Positions 53,344 to 62,021 of a DNA stretch of 64,000 nt are shown in pieces; position 1 is the first letter of the stretch, and each line of letters opens with the position of its first letter. Location of the stretch: the NCBI RefSeq assembly GCF_008629695.1, contig NZ_VWSH01000002.1, positions 217,410-281,409 of the forward strand, written 5' to 3'. The notes under the pieces are model-generated. The model ran no database searches and had not been told where the DNA came from. It saw nothing but the letters and a program-made list of their open reading frames with translations. The position numbers and the translations under genes were made by a program. This DNA is from Taibaiella lutea. Its GTDB lineage: Bacteria; Bacteroidota; Bacteroidia; Chitinophagales; Chitinophagaceae.

Positions 53344-53991
53344 ATGAAAGTTATTATTACGGGCGCAACAGGAATGGTGGGTGAAGGCGTTTTGTTTGAA
53401 TGTCTGGAAAACCCAAAGGTAAAAGAGGTGCTGATAGTAAGCCGTAAACACTACGATTTGAATAATCCTAAATTAAAAGAATTGCTTGTGCCGGACTTTT
53501 CACATCTGGAAATTTTTTCAGAAAATCTAAAAGGATACGATGCTTGTTTTTATTGTGCAGGTATCAGTTCGGTTGGGATAAAAGAAGCGGAATTTAGTCG
53601 TATTACTTATGATACCACACTTGCTTTTGCAAAGCAACTATTGCAGCTAAATCCAAATATGGTATTCAATTTTATTTCAGGAAACAGGACAGACAGTTCT
53701 GAAAAAGGGAAAGTAATGTGGGCAAGAGTAAAAGGCAAAACAGAAAATGCATTGATGAAATTACCTTTTAAAAGCCAATTTAATTTCCGGCCGGCGCTTA
53801 TGAAAGCAACGAAAGGACAAGTAAATGTAAAAAGGATTTATAAAATACTTGCTCCATTGATCGCCCCATTCTTTCCCCAAAAGACATTAACGTTAAAGCA
53901 AGTCGGACAGGCAATGATTAATTCAGTTTTGATAGGTTATCCTAAACAAGTTTTGGAAATTAACGACATTGAACAATTAGCTAAACAATAA
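53344..53991 (+). CDS. NAD(P)-binding epimerase-like protein (atypical SDR)
   Basis: A 215-residue Rossmann protein. IITGATGMVGEG at 4-15 is the cofactor loop. FYCAGISSVG and FNFISGNRTDSSEKGK keep the central strand order, but the YxxxK pair is not where it is in classical enzymes. It may be a reductase or a redox sensor. It is 103 bases after the previous gene and three bases before the AraC gene. Confidence 0.8.
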   Translation: MKVIITGATGMVGEGVLFECLENPKVKEVLIVSRKHYDLNNPKLKELLVPDFSHLEIFSENLKGYDACFYCAGISSVGIKEAEFSRITYDTTLAFAKQLLQLNPNMVFNFISGNRTDSSEKGKVMWARVKGKTENALMKLPFKSQFNFRPALMKATKGQVNVKRIYKILAPLIAPFFPQKTLTLKQVGQAMINSVLIGYPKQVLEINDIEQLAKQ

Positions 53992-53994
53992 TTT

Positions 53995-54801
53995 ATGACG
54001 AAGGAAACGGCTATCTCTGCCTGCTATGTAAGCCCATCATTGTCCACAGAACAGTTTGTGCCCGATCATTGTTTTATGTATCTCATATCCGGATCAATGC
54101 TCGCTTATGACGGAAGCAAAGAGTATAAAATAAAAGCCGGGGATTATGGAATTGCAAGAAGGAATCATTTGGCAAAATATACCAAGCAGCCTGACAACGG
54201 TGCGTTTAAAAAAATCTATATCTTGTTTGAACAAGAGTTTCTAAAAGAATTTAACAGCACTTATAAATTTCAGGTAGAAAATAAAAAAATAGCCGGCGGA
54301 ATTATACCGTTAAACAACAATGTTTTAGTAGAAAATTTCATCCAATCGCTGATGCCATATTTCAATGATAAAGGAACAATTGATGAACATTTGTTGAATG
54401 TGAAGCGTAATGAATTGCTTTTAATATTGTTGAAAGCCAATCCTGAATTGGCAAATATTTTCTTTGACTTCAACAATCCTGAAAAAATTGACCTTGAATC
54501 ATTTATGAACCGAAATTTTAAATTCAATGTAAGCATAGAACGATTTGCCTATTTAACAGGACGTAGCCTGTCAGCTTTTAAAAGGGATTTTGGAAAAATA
54601 TTTAATGCTACGCCAGGCCATTGGTTGGTGCAAAAGCGATTGGAAGAAGCCTACTATCTGATGGATAAGAAAAACAAGAAACCGTCTGATATCTATCTTG
54701 ATTTAGGCTTTGAAGACTTGTCACATTTTTCGTTTGCATTTAAAAAGCTCTTCGGGCACTCGCCGACAGACCTTATCAAAACGAAAAAAAACGATAGCTA
54801 A
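53995..54801 (+). CDS. AraC-family transcriptional regulator
   Basis: A 268-residue regulator. The N-terminal half is a cupin-like sensor (FMYLISGSMLAYDGSKEYKI, IKAGDYGIARRNH). The C-terminal 100 residues hold two HTH motifs of AraC: VSIERFAYLTGRSLSAFKRD and PSDIYLDLGFEDLSHFSFAF, followed by FKKLFGHSPTD. It is translated right behind the epimerase-like gene, so it probably controls its own operon, perhaps through the repeat at 52111-52150. Confidence 0.92.
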   Translation: MTKETAISACYVSPSLSTEQFVPDHCFMYLISGSMLAYDGSKEYKIKAGDYGIARRNHLAKYTKQPDNGAFKKIYILFEQEFLKEFNSTYKFQVENKKIAGGIIPLNNNVLVENFIQSLMPYFNDKGTIDEHLLNVKRNELLLILLKANPELANIFFDFNNPEKIDLESFMNRNFKFNVSIERFAYLTGRSLSAFKRDFGKIFNATPGHWLVQKRLEEAYYLMDKKNKKPSDIYLDLGFEDLSHFSFAFKKLFGHSPTDLIKTKKNDS

Positions 54802-54876
54802 CATGGGATTGGCGTGCTCCTTGATTCATGGATTTTAAAGGAGTCTGCGTTTGTTGTATCTATTTTTGACCCAAAG

Positions 54877-54911
54877 AAAAAGCCTTTCAGTTTTTACGCT
54901 GAAAGGCTTTT
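54877..54911 (-). terminator. terminator of tRNA-Phe copy 1
   Basis: Stem aaaaagcctttcag (54877-54890) pairs with ctgaaaggctttt (54899-54911). It follows the 3' end of the tRNA on the minus strand. Confidence 0.85.
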
Positions 54912-54914
54912 ATG

Positions 54915-54987
54915 TGGTGTGGGCCGGGATCGAACCGGCGACACAAGGATTTTCAGTCCTTTGCTCTACCGACTGAGCTACCGCACC
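54915..54987 (-). tRNA. tRNA-Phe (GAA), copy 1
   Basis: A 73-base tRNA. D-arm GCTC/GAGC, anticodon stem AAGGA/TCCTT with loop CTGAAAA (anticodon GAA), T-arm GCCGG/CCGGC with TTCGATC, discriminator A. The acceptor stem GGTGCGG against CCACACC has one C-A mismatch at position 5-68. The CCA end is not encoded. Confidence 0.95.
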
Positions 54988-55036
54988 ATTTTTCTTTACG
55001 ATTTTGCAAAGAAACAGTCATGAAACTTTTGAAAAC

Positions 55037-55064
55037 AAAAGCCTTAGATTTCTCTAAGGCTTTT
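55037..55064 (-). terminator. terminator of tRNA-Phe copy 2
   Basis: Stem aaaagccttag (55037-55047) pairs with ctaaggctttt (55054-55064). It lies between the two tRNA genes. Confidence 0.8.
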
Positions 55065-55067
55065 ATG

Positions 55068-55140
55068 TGGTGTGGGCCGGGATCGAACCGGCGACACAAG
55101 GATTTTCAGTCCTTTGCTCTACCGACTGAGCTACCGCACC
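55068..55140 (-). tRNA. tRNA-Phe (GAA), copy 2
   Basis: Identical to copy 1 over all 73 bases, including the C-A mismatch at 5-68. Each copy has its own terminator, while the spacer between them differs. The pair was formed by duplication or is kept identical by gene conversion. Confidence 0.95.
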
Positions 55141-55281
55141 ATTCCTTTCTTTCGGTATCCGAATCGCTTCGTTGTTGAAAGGAGTGCAAAGGTAAACGGA
55201 ATTTTTATTCTGCCAAATTTTTATTTTAGTTTTTTTGAACGATACGGGTAAAATTGTACAGAATAGTAGCACCAAAAAAAC

Positions 55282-55289
55282 TATCTTTG
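55282..55289 (+). promoter_or_regulatory. -7 box of dnaN
   Basis: TATCTTTG fits TAnnTTTG exactly, 36 bases before the dnaN ATG. A TTG lies 25 bases upstream (55254-55256), slightly farther than usual for the -33 element. Confidence 0.55.
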
Positions 55290-55325
55290 CACACGATTTC
55301 ATAACCCTTTATTCTAAATCTATTT

Positions 55326-56465
55326 ATGCACTTTATTGTTTCCTCAACTTCATTGTTGAAAAATTTACAACTTGTAGGCGGCATTATCAGTGCCAATGTG
55401 GTACTTCCGATTCTTGAGGATTTTTTATTTGAATTAGATGGAAATGGCTTAACCCTTACCGGTGGCGATATGGAGACAATGATTAAGGTGCAGATGGAAA
55501 TCCAGCGTGAAATTACAGATGCTGAAGGCGATAAAACCGGCCGTATCTGCATTCCTTCCAAAATCTTATTGGAATATCTTAAAAATCTGCCGGAACAACC
55601 GGTGCATTTTACCATTAATAAAGATGATAATTCAATAGAAATTTCAAGCAATACAGGTAAATATAAAATCGGTGGCGAAAAAGCAGATGAATATCCTAAA
55701 GAGCCGCAACCGAATGATGCAACTTCTTTTACATTGCCATCTGTACGTCTTGCAGAAGCTATCAATAAAACATTATTTGCTACAAGTACCGATACTTTGC
55801 GTCCAGCAATGACAGGGGTTTATTTTGAATTGGCACAGGATGGTATAACATTTGTAGCAACCGATGCACATCGTCTGGTGAAATTAACCCGCAATGATAT
55901 CAATTGTCCTGAAGAAGGTGGCATCATTGTACCGCGTAAGCCATTGCAACAACTAAAGAACATTATTCCGGGCGATGACAGTCCTTTGGAAATATCTTAT
56001 AACAGCAGTCACCTGTTCGTTCAAAACAACAAAATAAGATTGAGTTGCCGTTTGATTGAAGGTAAATTTCCGCCGTATAAAGCGGTCATTCCTGCCGATA
56101 ATCCATTTAATCTTATTATCAACAGAAACGACCTAATCAGCTCTTTGCGTCGCGTGAGCATTTTTGCAAACAAAAGCACATCACAGGTTGTGTTCGATAT
56201 TGTTGGAAATACCGTAAGCATCAGCGCTCAGGATATTGATTTCTCTTACGAGGGTAAAGAGCAATTGAACTGCCAATATAATGGTGAGGATATGAAGATT
56301 GCTTTCAATGCGCGCTTGCTGATTGAGATGCTAAACAATATGGAAGGTGAAGAAATCAAACTGGAATTGAGCATGCCGTCCCGTGCTGGTATTTACCGTC
56401 CTGTTGAAAAAACAGAAAACGAGGATTTGCTCATGTTACTAATGCCTTTGATGGTTGGGATTTAA
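55326..56465 (+). CDS. dnaN: DNA polymerase III beta subunit (sliding clamp)
   Basis: A 379-residue ring-forming clamp that holds the replicative polymerase on DNA. The three-domain clamp pattern is visible: MHFIVSSTSLLKNLQLVGGI, the central ATDAHRLVKLTR and the C-terminal LMPLMVG in place of the usual MPMR(L/I). The length matches the family (about 370). As in most Bacteroidota the gene is away from dnaA. A monocistronic unit, with its own promoter box. Confidence 0.96.
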   Translation: MHFIVSSTSLLKNLQLVGGIISANVVLPILEDFLFELDGNGLTLTGGDMETMIKVQMEIQREITDAEGDKTGRICIPSKILLEYLKNLPEQPVHFTINKDDNSIEISSNTGKYKIGGEKADEYPKEPQPNDATSFTLPSVRLAEAINKTLFATSTDTLRPAMTGVYFELAQDGITFVATDAHRLVKLTRNDINCPEEGGIIVPRKPLQQLKNIIPGDDSPLEISYNSSHLFVQNNKIRLSCRLIEGKFPPYKAVIPADNPFNLIINRNDLISSLRRVSIFANKSTSQVVFDIVGNTVSISAQDIDFSYEGKEQLNCQYNGEDMKIAFNARLLIEMLNNMEGEEIKLELSMPSRAGIYRPVEKTENEDLLMLLMPLMVGI

Positions 56466-56567
56466 TAGTTGTTAGTAAATATAGTCGATAGTTGATTGTG
56501 AGGTGGTGGTGAATAAAGAAAAAGTAAAACCAAACCGGTGGATTGCCGGTGAACTATAAAAATAGAA

Positions 56568-57746
56568 ATGTTACAGAACGAATCCATTCCTTCTAAAAAG
56601 AAAAAAATCATTGTGTTGGGCAGCGGCCCGAATCGTATCGGACAAGGTATTGAGTTTGATTATTGCTGCACGCATGGTTTATTGGCCATCAAAGAATGCG
56701 GCTATGAAGCTATTATGATCAATTGCAATCCTGAAACGGTTTCTACAGATTTTGATATTGCAGATAAGCTTTATTTTGAACCTGTTTATTGGGAACATAT
56801 CTGGGAAATAATTGAACATGAGCAACCGGAAGGTGTGATTGTACAGTTGGGTGGACAAACAGCACTAAAACTTGCAAAAAAACTGCACGAGAAAGGCGTA
56901 AAAATAATAGGTACTTCTTTTGATGATATGGATATTGCAGAAGACCGCGGCCGTTTCAGCGATTTGTTAAAAGAGATGCATATTCCTTTCCCTAAATACG
57001 GAACTGCTTACTCCACAGATGATGCAATTGAAGTGGCGCAGGAAGTTGGTTATCCTGTCCTGGTGCGTCCTTCTTATGTTTTGGGTGGTCAGCGTATGCG
57101 TATAGTTATCAATGATGATGAGCTTGAGAAAAGCGTTTTAAGTTTATTAAGACATTTGCCTGGCAATAAAATTTTGATTGACCATTTTCTTGACCGTTGT
57201 CAGGAAGCAGAGATTGATGCTATATGCGATGGCGAAGAAGTTCACATCATGGGTATCATGGAGCATATTGAACCTGCAGGTATTCATAGCGGCGATAGCC
57301 ATTCTGTCTTGCCTGTATTCAATCTTGGTAAATTGGAAGTGGATGAAATGGTAGACATTGCAAAGAAGATTGCTTTGAAATTAAATATCAGAGGGCTTAT
57401 AAATATCCAGTTTGCAATTAAAGACGGTAAGGTTTATGTAATTGAAGCCAACCCGCGTGCAAGTCGTACTACGCCATTTATAGCAAAAGCTTATGGCGTT
57501 CCGTTCCTGAATATTGCAACACAGGTGATGTTGGGAGAAAAGAAACTGAAAGATTTTGTGATTGAGAAGAAACTGGAAGGTTATGCTGTAAAAGAACCCA
57601 TATTCAGCTTCAATAAATTCCCGAATGTAAACAAGGACTTAGGTCCTGAAATGAAAAGTACAGGTGAAGCAATCCGTTTTATTAAAGACCTGCGCGACCC
57701 CTGGTTCCGTACTTTATACAAAGAACGCAGCATGCACTTAAGCTAA
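56568..57746 (+). CDS. carB: carbamoyl-phosphate synthase large subunit, C-terminal synthetase half only
   Basis: A 392-residue ATP-grasp protein that matches about residues 554-935 of E. coli CarB: LGSGPNRIGQGIEFDYCC, INCNPETVSTDFDIADKLYF, RPSYVLGGQRM, CDGEEVHIMGIMEHIEPAGI and IEANPRASRTTPF. This is the domain that phosphorylates carbamate. The N-terminal carboxyphosphate half, the oligomerisation domain and the C-terminal allosteric domain are all absent. The start (MLQNESIPSKKKK) lies 102 bases after dnaN and the frame closes properly. It is therefore an independent gene, not an obvious frameshift. A partner half elsewhere, or a different role, must be assumed. Confidence 0.8.
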   Translation: MLQNESIPSKKKKIIVLGSGPNRIGQGIEFDYCCTHGLLAIKECGYEAIMINCNPETVSTDFDIADKLYFEPVYWEHIWEIIEHEQPEGVIVQLGGQTALKLAKKLHEKGVKIIGTSFDDMDIAEDRGRFSDLLKEMHIPFPKYGTAYSTDDAIEVAQEVGYPVLVRPSYVLGGQRMRIVINDDELEKSVLSLLRHLPGNKILIDHFLDRCQEAEIDAICDGEEVHIMGIMEHIEPAGIHSGDSHSVLPVFNLGKLEVDEMVDIAKKIALKLNIRGLINIQFAIKDGKVYVIEANPRASRTTPFIAKAYGVPFLNIATQVMLGEKKLKDFVIEKKLEGYAVKEPIFSFNKFPNVNKDLGPEMKSTGEAIRFIKDLRDPWFRTLYKERSMHLS

Positions 57747-57770
57747 GTAGTTTAAGCAACTATAAAAACT

Positions 57771-57807
57771 AAAAATTCCGAAGAACATAATGTGCTTCGG
57801 AATTTTT
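57771..57807 (+). terminator. terminator after the CarB-half gene
   Basis: Stem aaaaattccgaag (57771-57783) pairs with cttcggaattttt (57795-57807). Confidence 0.85.
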
Positions 57808-57835
57808 ATTACGGTAAGATTAAATTGAAATTGCC

Positions 57836-58294
57836 ATGCAATCGTTTAAAGAAAAAGTAAGCCACTTTTATATTGTGTCTGTTTCTGATAAAATTAAAGC
57901 GCTTCAAAAACAGCAGGAAGATTTATTAGATAGCTTAAAGCATGAAACAAAGAGCACAGCCGGGGATAAGTATGAAACGTCGAGGGCTATGTTGCATCAG
58001 GAGCAGGAAAACATTGCAGTGCAATTGTCAGTACTGTTCAGGCAAAAAGCAATACTGGAAAGCATTTCATTAAATAATGATTCTCAGGCCGGCAAAGTTC
58101 AATTTGGAAGTGTTATAAGGACCAATAAAGGAATTATTTTTATTGCCGCAGCTTTGGGAAAGGCATTTATTGAAAATCAAACTGTTTTTGCAATATCGCC
58201 CGAATCTCCTTTAGGCAAACTATTGATGGAACAATCTATTGGCCAAATCATAAATGTCCAGTCTGCAAACTATATTATTGAAGCTATTTTGTAA
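57836..58294 (+). CDS. GreA/GreB C-terminal-like protein
   Basis: A 152-residue cytoplasmic protein. Residues 10-75 form a coiled coil (KIKALQKQQEDLLDSLKHET); residues 85-150 have the GreA-C FKBP-like pattern (KVQFGSVIRTNKGIIFIAAA, ISPESPLGKLLMEQSIG). The tip carries no obvious acidic pair of true transcript-cleavage factors, so it may only bind RNA polymerase. Databases sometimes label similar proteins 3-oxoacyl-ACP synthase, which the sequence does not support. Confidence 0.65.
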   Translation: MQSFKEKVSHFYIVSVSDKIKALQKQQEDLLDSLKHETKSTAGDKYETSRAMLHQEQENIAVQLSVLFRQKAILESISLNNDSQAGKVQFGSVIRTNKGIIFIAAALGKAFIENQTVFAISPESPLGKLLMEQSIGQIINVQSANYIIEAIL

Positions 58295-58299
58295 TAAAC

Positions 58300-58338
58300 A
58301 AAAGGGTTGCCAATATTTTAAAAGTTGGCAACCCTTTT
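58300..58338. terminator. bidirectional terminator between convergent genes
   Basis: Stem aaaagggttgccaa (58300-58313) pairs with ttggcaaccctttt (58325-58338). Confidence 0.88.
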
Positions 58339-58349
58339 CCTGCTCTTTG

Positions 58350-61300
58350 TTATCTTACCAGAGTAACATCTCCTTTAAAGGTTATTTCTTTTTTCAGCAC
58401 ATTTCCGCAAAGAATCCTGACATAGTAGAAATAAGTACCTGCATCTACAGGCTTGGCATTAAACGTTCCGTCCCAGGATTTATTAATATTGGAACTTGAG
58501 AAAATCCTTTGCCCGTAACGATTGTAAACATACATTTCTTTCAACTCCATATCGCCTTTAAATTCTACTTTAAAAGTTTCATTATTATTGTCTCCGTTAG
58601 GAGAAAAGGCATTTGGTATAAACGGCGTACAGCAATTATTGTATAGAATTTCTACAGTGGCCGATTCGCTGCAGCCATTGGCATCAATGATTTCTATAGA
58701 ATATTTACCATTCACCAGACCTGTTATTCTGGGCGTATGTAAATCGGCATCATGCTTCCAGTTATATTGGAACGGAGCTGTTCCACCGGTAACTTTAATG
58801 TCTATGGTACCTCCATTGTCCACGCCATTGCAATCATTGCCGGTTAATGCCGTGTCTATATTAAGTTTGTCAGGTTGAGACAGAAAAACCAATGTATCCT
58901 TCATACACCCGTTTTCATCTTTAACGCTGAGTGTATAATTACCGGATGATCTGCTCGAAAATACAGGGCTTGTATTCCATATATTGCCGTGGTCTATATT
59001 ATACATGAATGGTGGCTTACCCCCTGATGCATTCAATGTCATTTGTCCATCTGCAGTGCCGTTACAGGTAGGTAATTTAAAAGAAACGCCATCCAGGATA
59101 ATATGCGGGAAGCCTGTCAGCGTTATGCTTGTATCTATTTCGCAACCATTATTATCTCTGGCTTTGAAAGTATAAGTGCCTTCTGCAATCAAAGTAAAGT
59201 TTGCGGTACTCCCAAACGAGCCGTTGTTAAATGAATATTGATACGGTGACGTACCGCCTTGTGCAGCCATTGTTACGCTTCCGTCCGTAAATGCTTCACA
59301 AGTAGGATACACCAGATTAAATGTTCCGAAAGTAATGGCTGTAGCGGGTTGAGTGATTGTAATGGTTGTATCTTTTGTACAATTGTGTGCATCTTTCAAA
59401 TGAATGACGTAGGTGCCTGCATTTAAACCGGTAAACTGATTATTGGCCTGAAAAGCATTTGTACCAATAGCATATTGATAAGGCAAAGTCCCACCTGTTG
59501 CATTAACAGTTACCAGACCTGTATTTTCATTGAAACATAAAATGTTGTTTACATCTAAGCTGAAATTTAAAAGTGTGGGTTGCACCAATGCAATACTCGT
59601 ATCTTTTAAACAGCCATTCTGATCGCTCGCATGCAATACATAAGTTCCCTGACCAAGATTATTAAAAGTGTTGGTAGTACTGAATGTACCTGTGCCTAAT
59701 GCATAGTTATAAGGTGCTGTAGCGCCTGATGCTGTTAATGTAATAGCTCCGTTTGTATTTCCAAAACATTGAATCGGTGTAACAACTGTTTGCAGTGTCA
59801 TTTGCATAGAATCAACCAATGTTATGATAGTATCTTTAGTGCAATTATTTGCGTCCTTTACATGGATCGTATAGGTTCCCGGCGCAAGCGAAGCAAAGGA
59901 TGCATTGCCTGAAAAGACACCTGTATTGATGGCATATTGATAAGGTGCTGTGCCGTTTATAACATTGCTGACCGCAATCTGGCCATTAGTAACGGGTGTA
60001 CAAACCGGTTTCTTCACACTCATATTCAATACCATTTGTAAAGGATTGATAATAGTAATCGTTGTATCCTTAATACAAAAGGCAGTATCTTTTACATGTA
60101 ACACATACGTTCCGGCAGCAAGTCCCGTAAAGCTATTGTTGGCCGAATAAGGCTGTGTGCCAATGGCATATTGAAAAGGGCCGCCATGATTTCCACTACC
60201 AATAATTGTGGCAGTTCCGTTGTTCCCGTTGTAGCAAACCGGCGCTGTCCAGCTTGCCTGAGCATTCAATATTGAAATAAAATTAATAGAGATGGCCGTA
60301 TCTTTTGAACAGCCATCCGCATTGGTGATGGTAAATATATAATTACCCGGCGCAAGGCTGTCTGTAACAATGCCGTTAATATTAGTAAGGTTTAAAACCG
60401 TAGTTGCGCCTTGCGTTACATTCAATGTATAAGGTGCTGTTCCGTTTAATGGAGTGACATTAAATTTTGCCTTTGCTACACAATTAGCCTGACTGATTAG
60501 ACCGTATGTAAGATTAGGTTTCGGTGCTATAATGATGGTAAAAGCTTTGGTTTGCTTACTTGCTAAAGGACAGCCATCATCTGAAAAAGTCAAAAAGAAA
60601 GTGTACGTACCCGGCGTAGCATTGCTAATGTCCCAGCTTAATGAAAAAACAGGATTGGGCGACCCGTTATTTGTGAAGTTGGTTATGACACCTGCAGGCA
60701 AACCTTGAGTAGAAAGTGTAACATTATCACCGTCAGGATCGGAGGCATTTATGTTGAAAGATATAGTTCCGTTAAATTTGCAAACCTTCAGCGTTGAAGC
60801 ATTCACAATCGTCGCATTAATTACAGAAGCAAATACGCCGTCAGGTGGTGTGTTTGTGCAAATGTCCAATACTACAAAAGTCATTTCACGCATACTCGTG
60901 CCAATTAATATTCCATTCCTGTATTCAGATACTTTGCTTACAACCAATGCCCGCTGAACAATATTCGGTGTGAAACTTAACTGGCCGGTAGTGTTGCTGA
61001 AAACATAAGTGCCCGGAGCGCAGCCTAACGGTGCAGTAGCAGTGAACGGCGCTATATAAGCAACATTTGTACTCGGAGTGGTACTTGCATCTAAGCCGGG
61101 CACAAGACTATAAGTTAAGCTGTCTCCGTTTGGATCAACCGCGCCCTGGTTATATTCCTGAGGTTTGTTCACACAAAAAAACGGGGTGGGAATAGTGGTG
61201 TAGGTTGGTGAAGAATTGGTGGCGAATGTATTATTCAGCGTGGCTTCCAGGGACATAAGCGAACCTGCGAGCGGAATAGTAACATTTGTCATAGAATTGC

Positions 61301-61757
61301 TTCTGCCTGCCAATGTGCTGTTCTGCATTTGCCCTGTGGTTCTGAACTTCCAGTTTGCAGATGTCCCGGTAAAAGTATAAGAACTTGTGTACACATATTT
61401 CTTGATGCCGGGTAATGTGCCGTTTGGCGTACAGGTAGTGTTATTTATTTCATCGGGACAAACAGGCGATACCAATACTCCCGCACCCGATTGTGGTTGC
61501 AGATAGATAGTTGATACCAATGCAGCTCCGTTATAAACCTGTACTTCAGGCGTGGCAGTTATCAATCCCTGAAATGCAGCAGGAGAACCTGCACAATCAC
61601 CATATATGATTAAGGAAACGTTATAAGTATTGCCGCTGACATAAGTGTAAAAAAGCTCACCCCCTAAAATGTGAGATGCTCTGGCTTGCAAACAACCAAA
61701 AACCAACAAACATGTGATGAGTATTTTTGAAAGTAATAAATGGAATCTCATTTTCAA
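58350..61757 (-). CDS. SprB-repeat surface protein with T9SS type B (CHU_C) tail
   Basis: A 1135-residue secreted protein. Signal peptide 1-28. Residues 30-320 form an N-terminal module (SHILGGELFYTYVSGNTYNV) with a cadherin/PKD-like repeat after it (DPDGDNVTLSTQGLPAGV). From about 415 to 1030 come some eight SprB repeats of about 75 residues, each with GTAPYQYAI, LAPGTYTIHVKD and CTKDT phrases. The last 90 residues are the gliding-motility-associated C-terminal domain (FIPNAFSPNGDNNNETFKVE, YNRYGQRIFSS, GTYFYYVRI). It probably decorates the cell surface as an adhesin or gliding track component. Confidence 0.9.
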   Translation of the reverse strand: MKMRFHLLLSKILITCLLVFGCLQARASHILGGELFYTYVSGNTYNVSLIIYGDCAGSPAAFQGLITATPEVQVYNGAALVSTIYLQPQSGAGVLVSPVCPDEINNTTCTPNGTLPGIKKYVYTSSYTFTGTSANWKFRTTGQMQNSTLAGRSNSMTNVTIPLAGSLMSLEATLNNTFATNSSPTYTTIPTPFFCVNKPQEYNQGAVDPNGDSLTYSLVPGLDASTTPSTNVAYIAPFTATAPLGCAPGTYVFSNTTGQLSFTPNIVQRALVVSKVSEYRNGILIGTSMREMTFVVLDICTNTPPDGVFASVINATIVNASTLKVCKFNGTISFNINASDPDGDNVTLSTQGLPAGVITNFTNNGSPNPVFSLSWDISNATPGTYTFFLTFSDDGCPLASKQTKAFTIIIAPKPNLTYGLISQANCVAKAKFNVTPLNGTAPYTLNVTQGATTVLNLTNINGIVTDSLAPGNYIFTITNADGCSKDTAISINFISILNAQASWTAPVCYNGNNGTATIIGSGNHGGPFQYAIGTQPYSANNSFTGLAAGTYVLHVKDTAFCIKDTTITIINPLQMVLNMSVKKPVCTPVTNGQIAVSNVINGTAPYQYAINTGVFSGNASFASLAPGTYTIHVKDANNCTKDTIITLVDSMQMTLQTVVTPIQCFGNTNGAITLTASGATAPYNYALGTGTFSTTNTFNNLGQGTYVLHASDQNGCLKDTSIALVQPTLLNFSLDVNNILCFNENTGLVTVNATGGTLPYQYAIGTNAFQANNQFTGLNAGTYVIHLKDAHNCTKDTTITITQPATAITFGTFNLVYPTCEAFTDGSVTMAAQGGTSPYQYSFNNGSFGSTANFTLIAEGTYTFKARDNNGCEIDTSITLTGFPHIILDGVSFKLPTCNGTADGQMTLNASGGKPPFMYNIDHGNIWNTSPVFSSRSSGNYTLSVKDENGCMKDTLVFLSQPDKLNIDTALTGNDCNGVDNGGTIDIKVTGGTAPFQYNWKHDADLHTPRITGLVNGKYSIEIIDANGCSESATVEILYNNCCTPFIPNAFSPNGDNNNETFKVEFKGDMELKEMYVYNRYGQRIFSSSNINKSWDGTFNAKPVDAGTYFYYVRILCGNVLKKEITFKGDVTLVR

Positions 61758-61980
61758 TTTTATATTGACTGTATAAAGTTAATGTTTTATTAAATGAAGT
61801 ATGAAAATAAAGCTTAAATTAATTGCTATATGATTGAAATAGAGGTAAACCAATTAAAATTATAGGTAAATTTTGTTGTAAAGACTACCTTGAACGGTAC
61901 GCCGGTTTGGCAAGCCGGTAAAATATACCTGAGAAAATATTAGATTCTTATAGAAACGTTGGCCCTGTTTAAGATAAAAA

Positions 61981-62004
61981 AAAGACGCATTGTTATGCGT
62001 CTTT
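61981..62004 (-). terminator. terminator of the kdsB-kdnB unit
   Basis: Stem aaagacgcat (61981-61990) pairs with atgcgtcttt (61995-62004), loop tgtt, with an A-run at 61976-61983. Confidence 0.85.
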
Positions 62005-62021
62005 CAAATCAATCAATATTT

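Noticed and set aside
54814-55302. Open frames through the tRNA-Phe genes
   Set aside because: They repeat the same peptide in both tRNA copies and lie across structural RNA; they are artefacts of the tRNA sequence.
57836-58294. Annotation as 3-oxoacyl-ACP synthase
   Set aside because: The sequence has no thiolase-fold motif or catalytic Cys-His-His; the C-terminal pattern is GreA-C-like.
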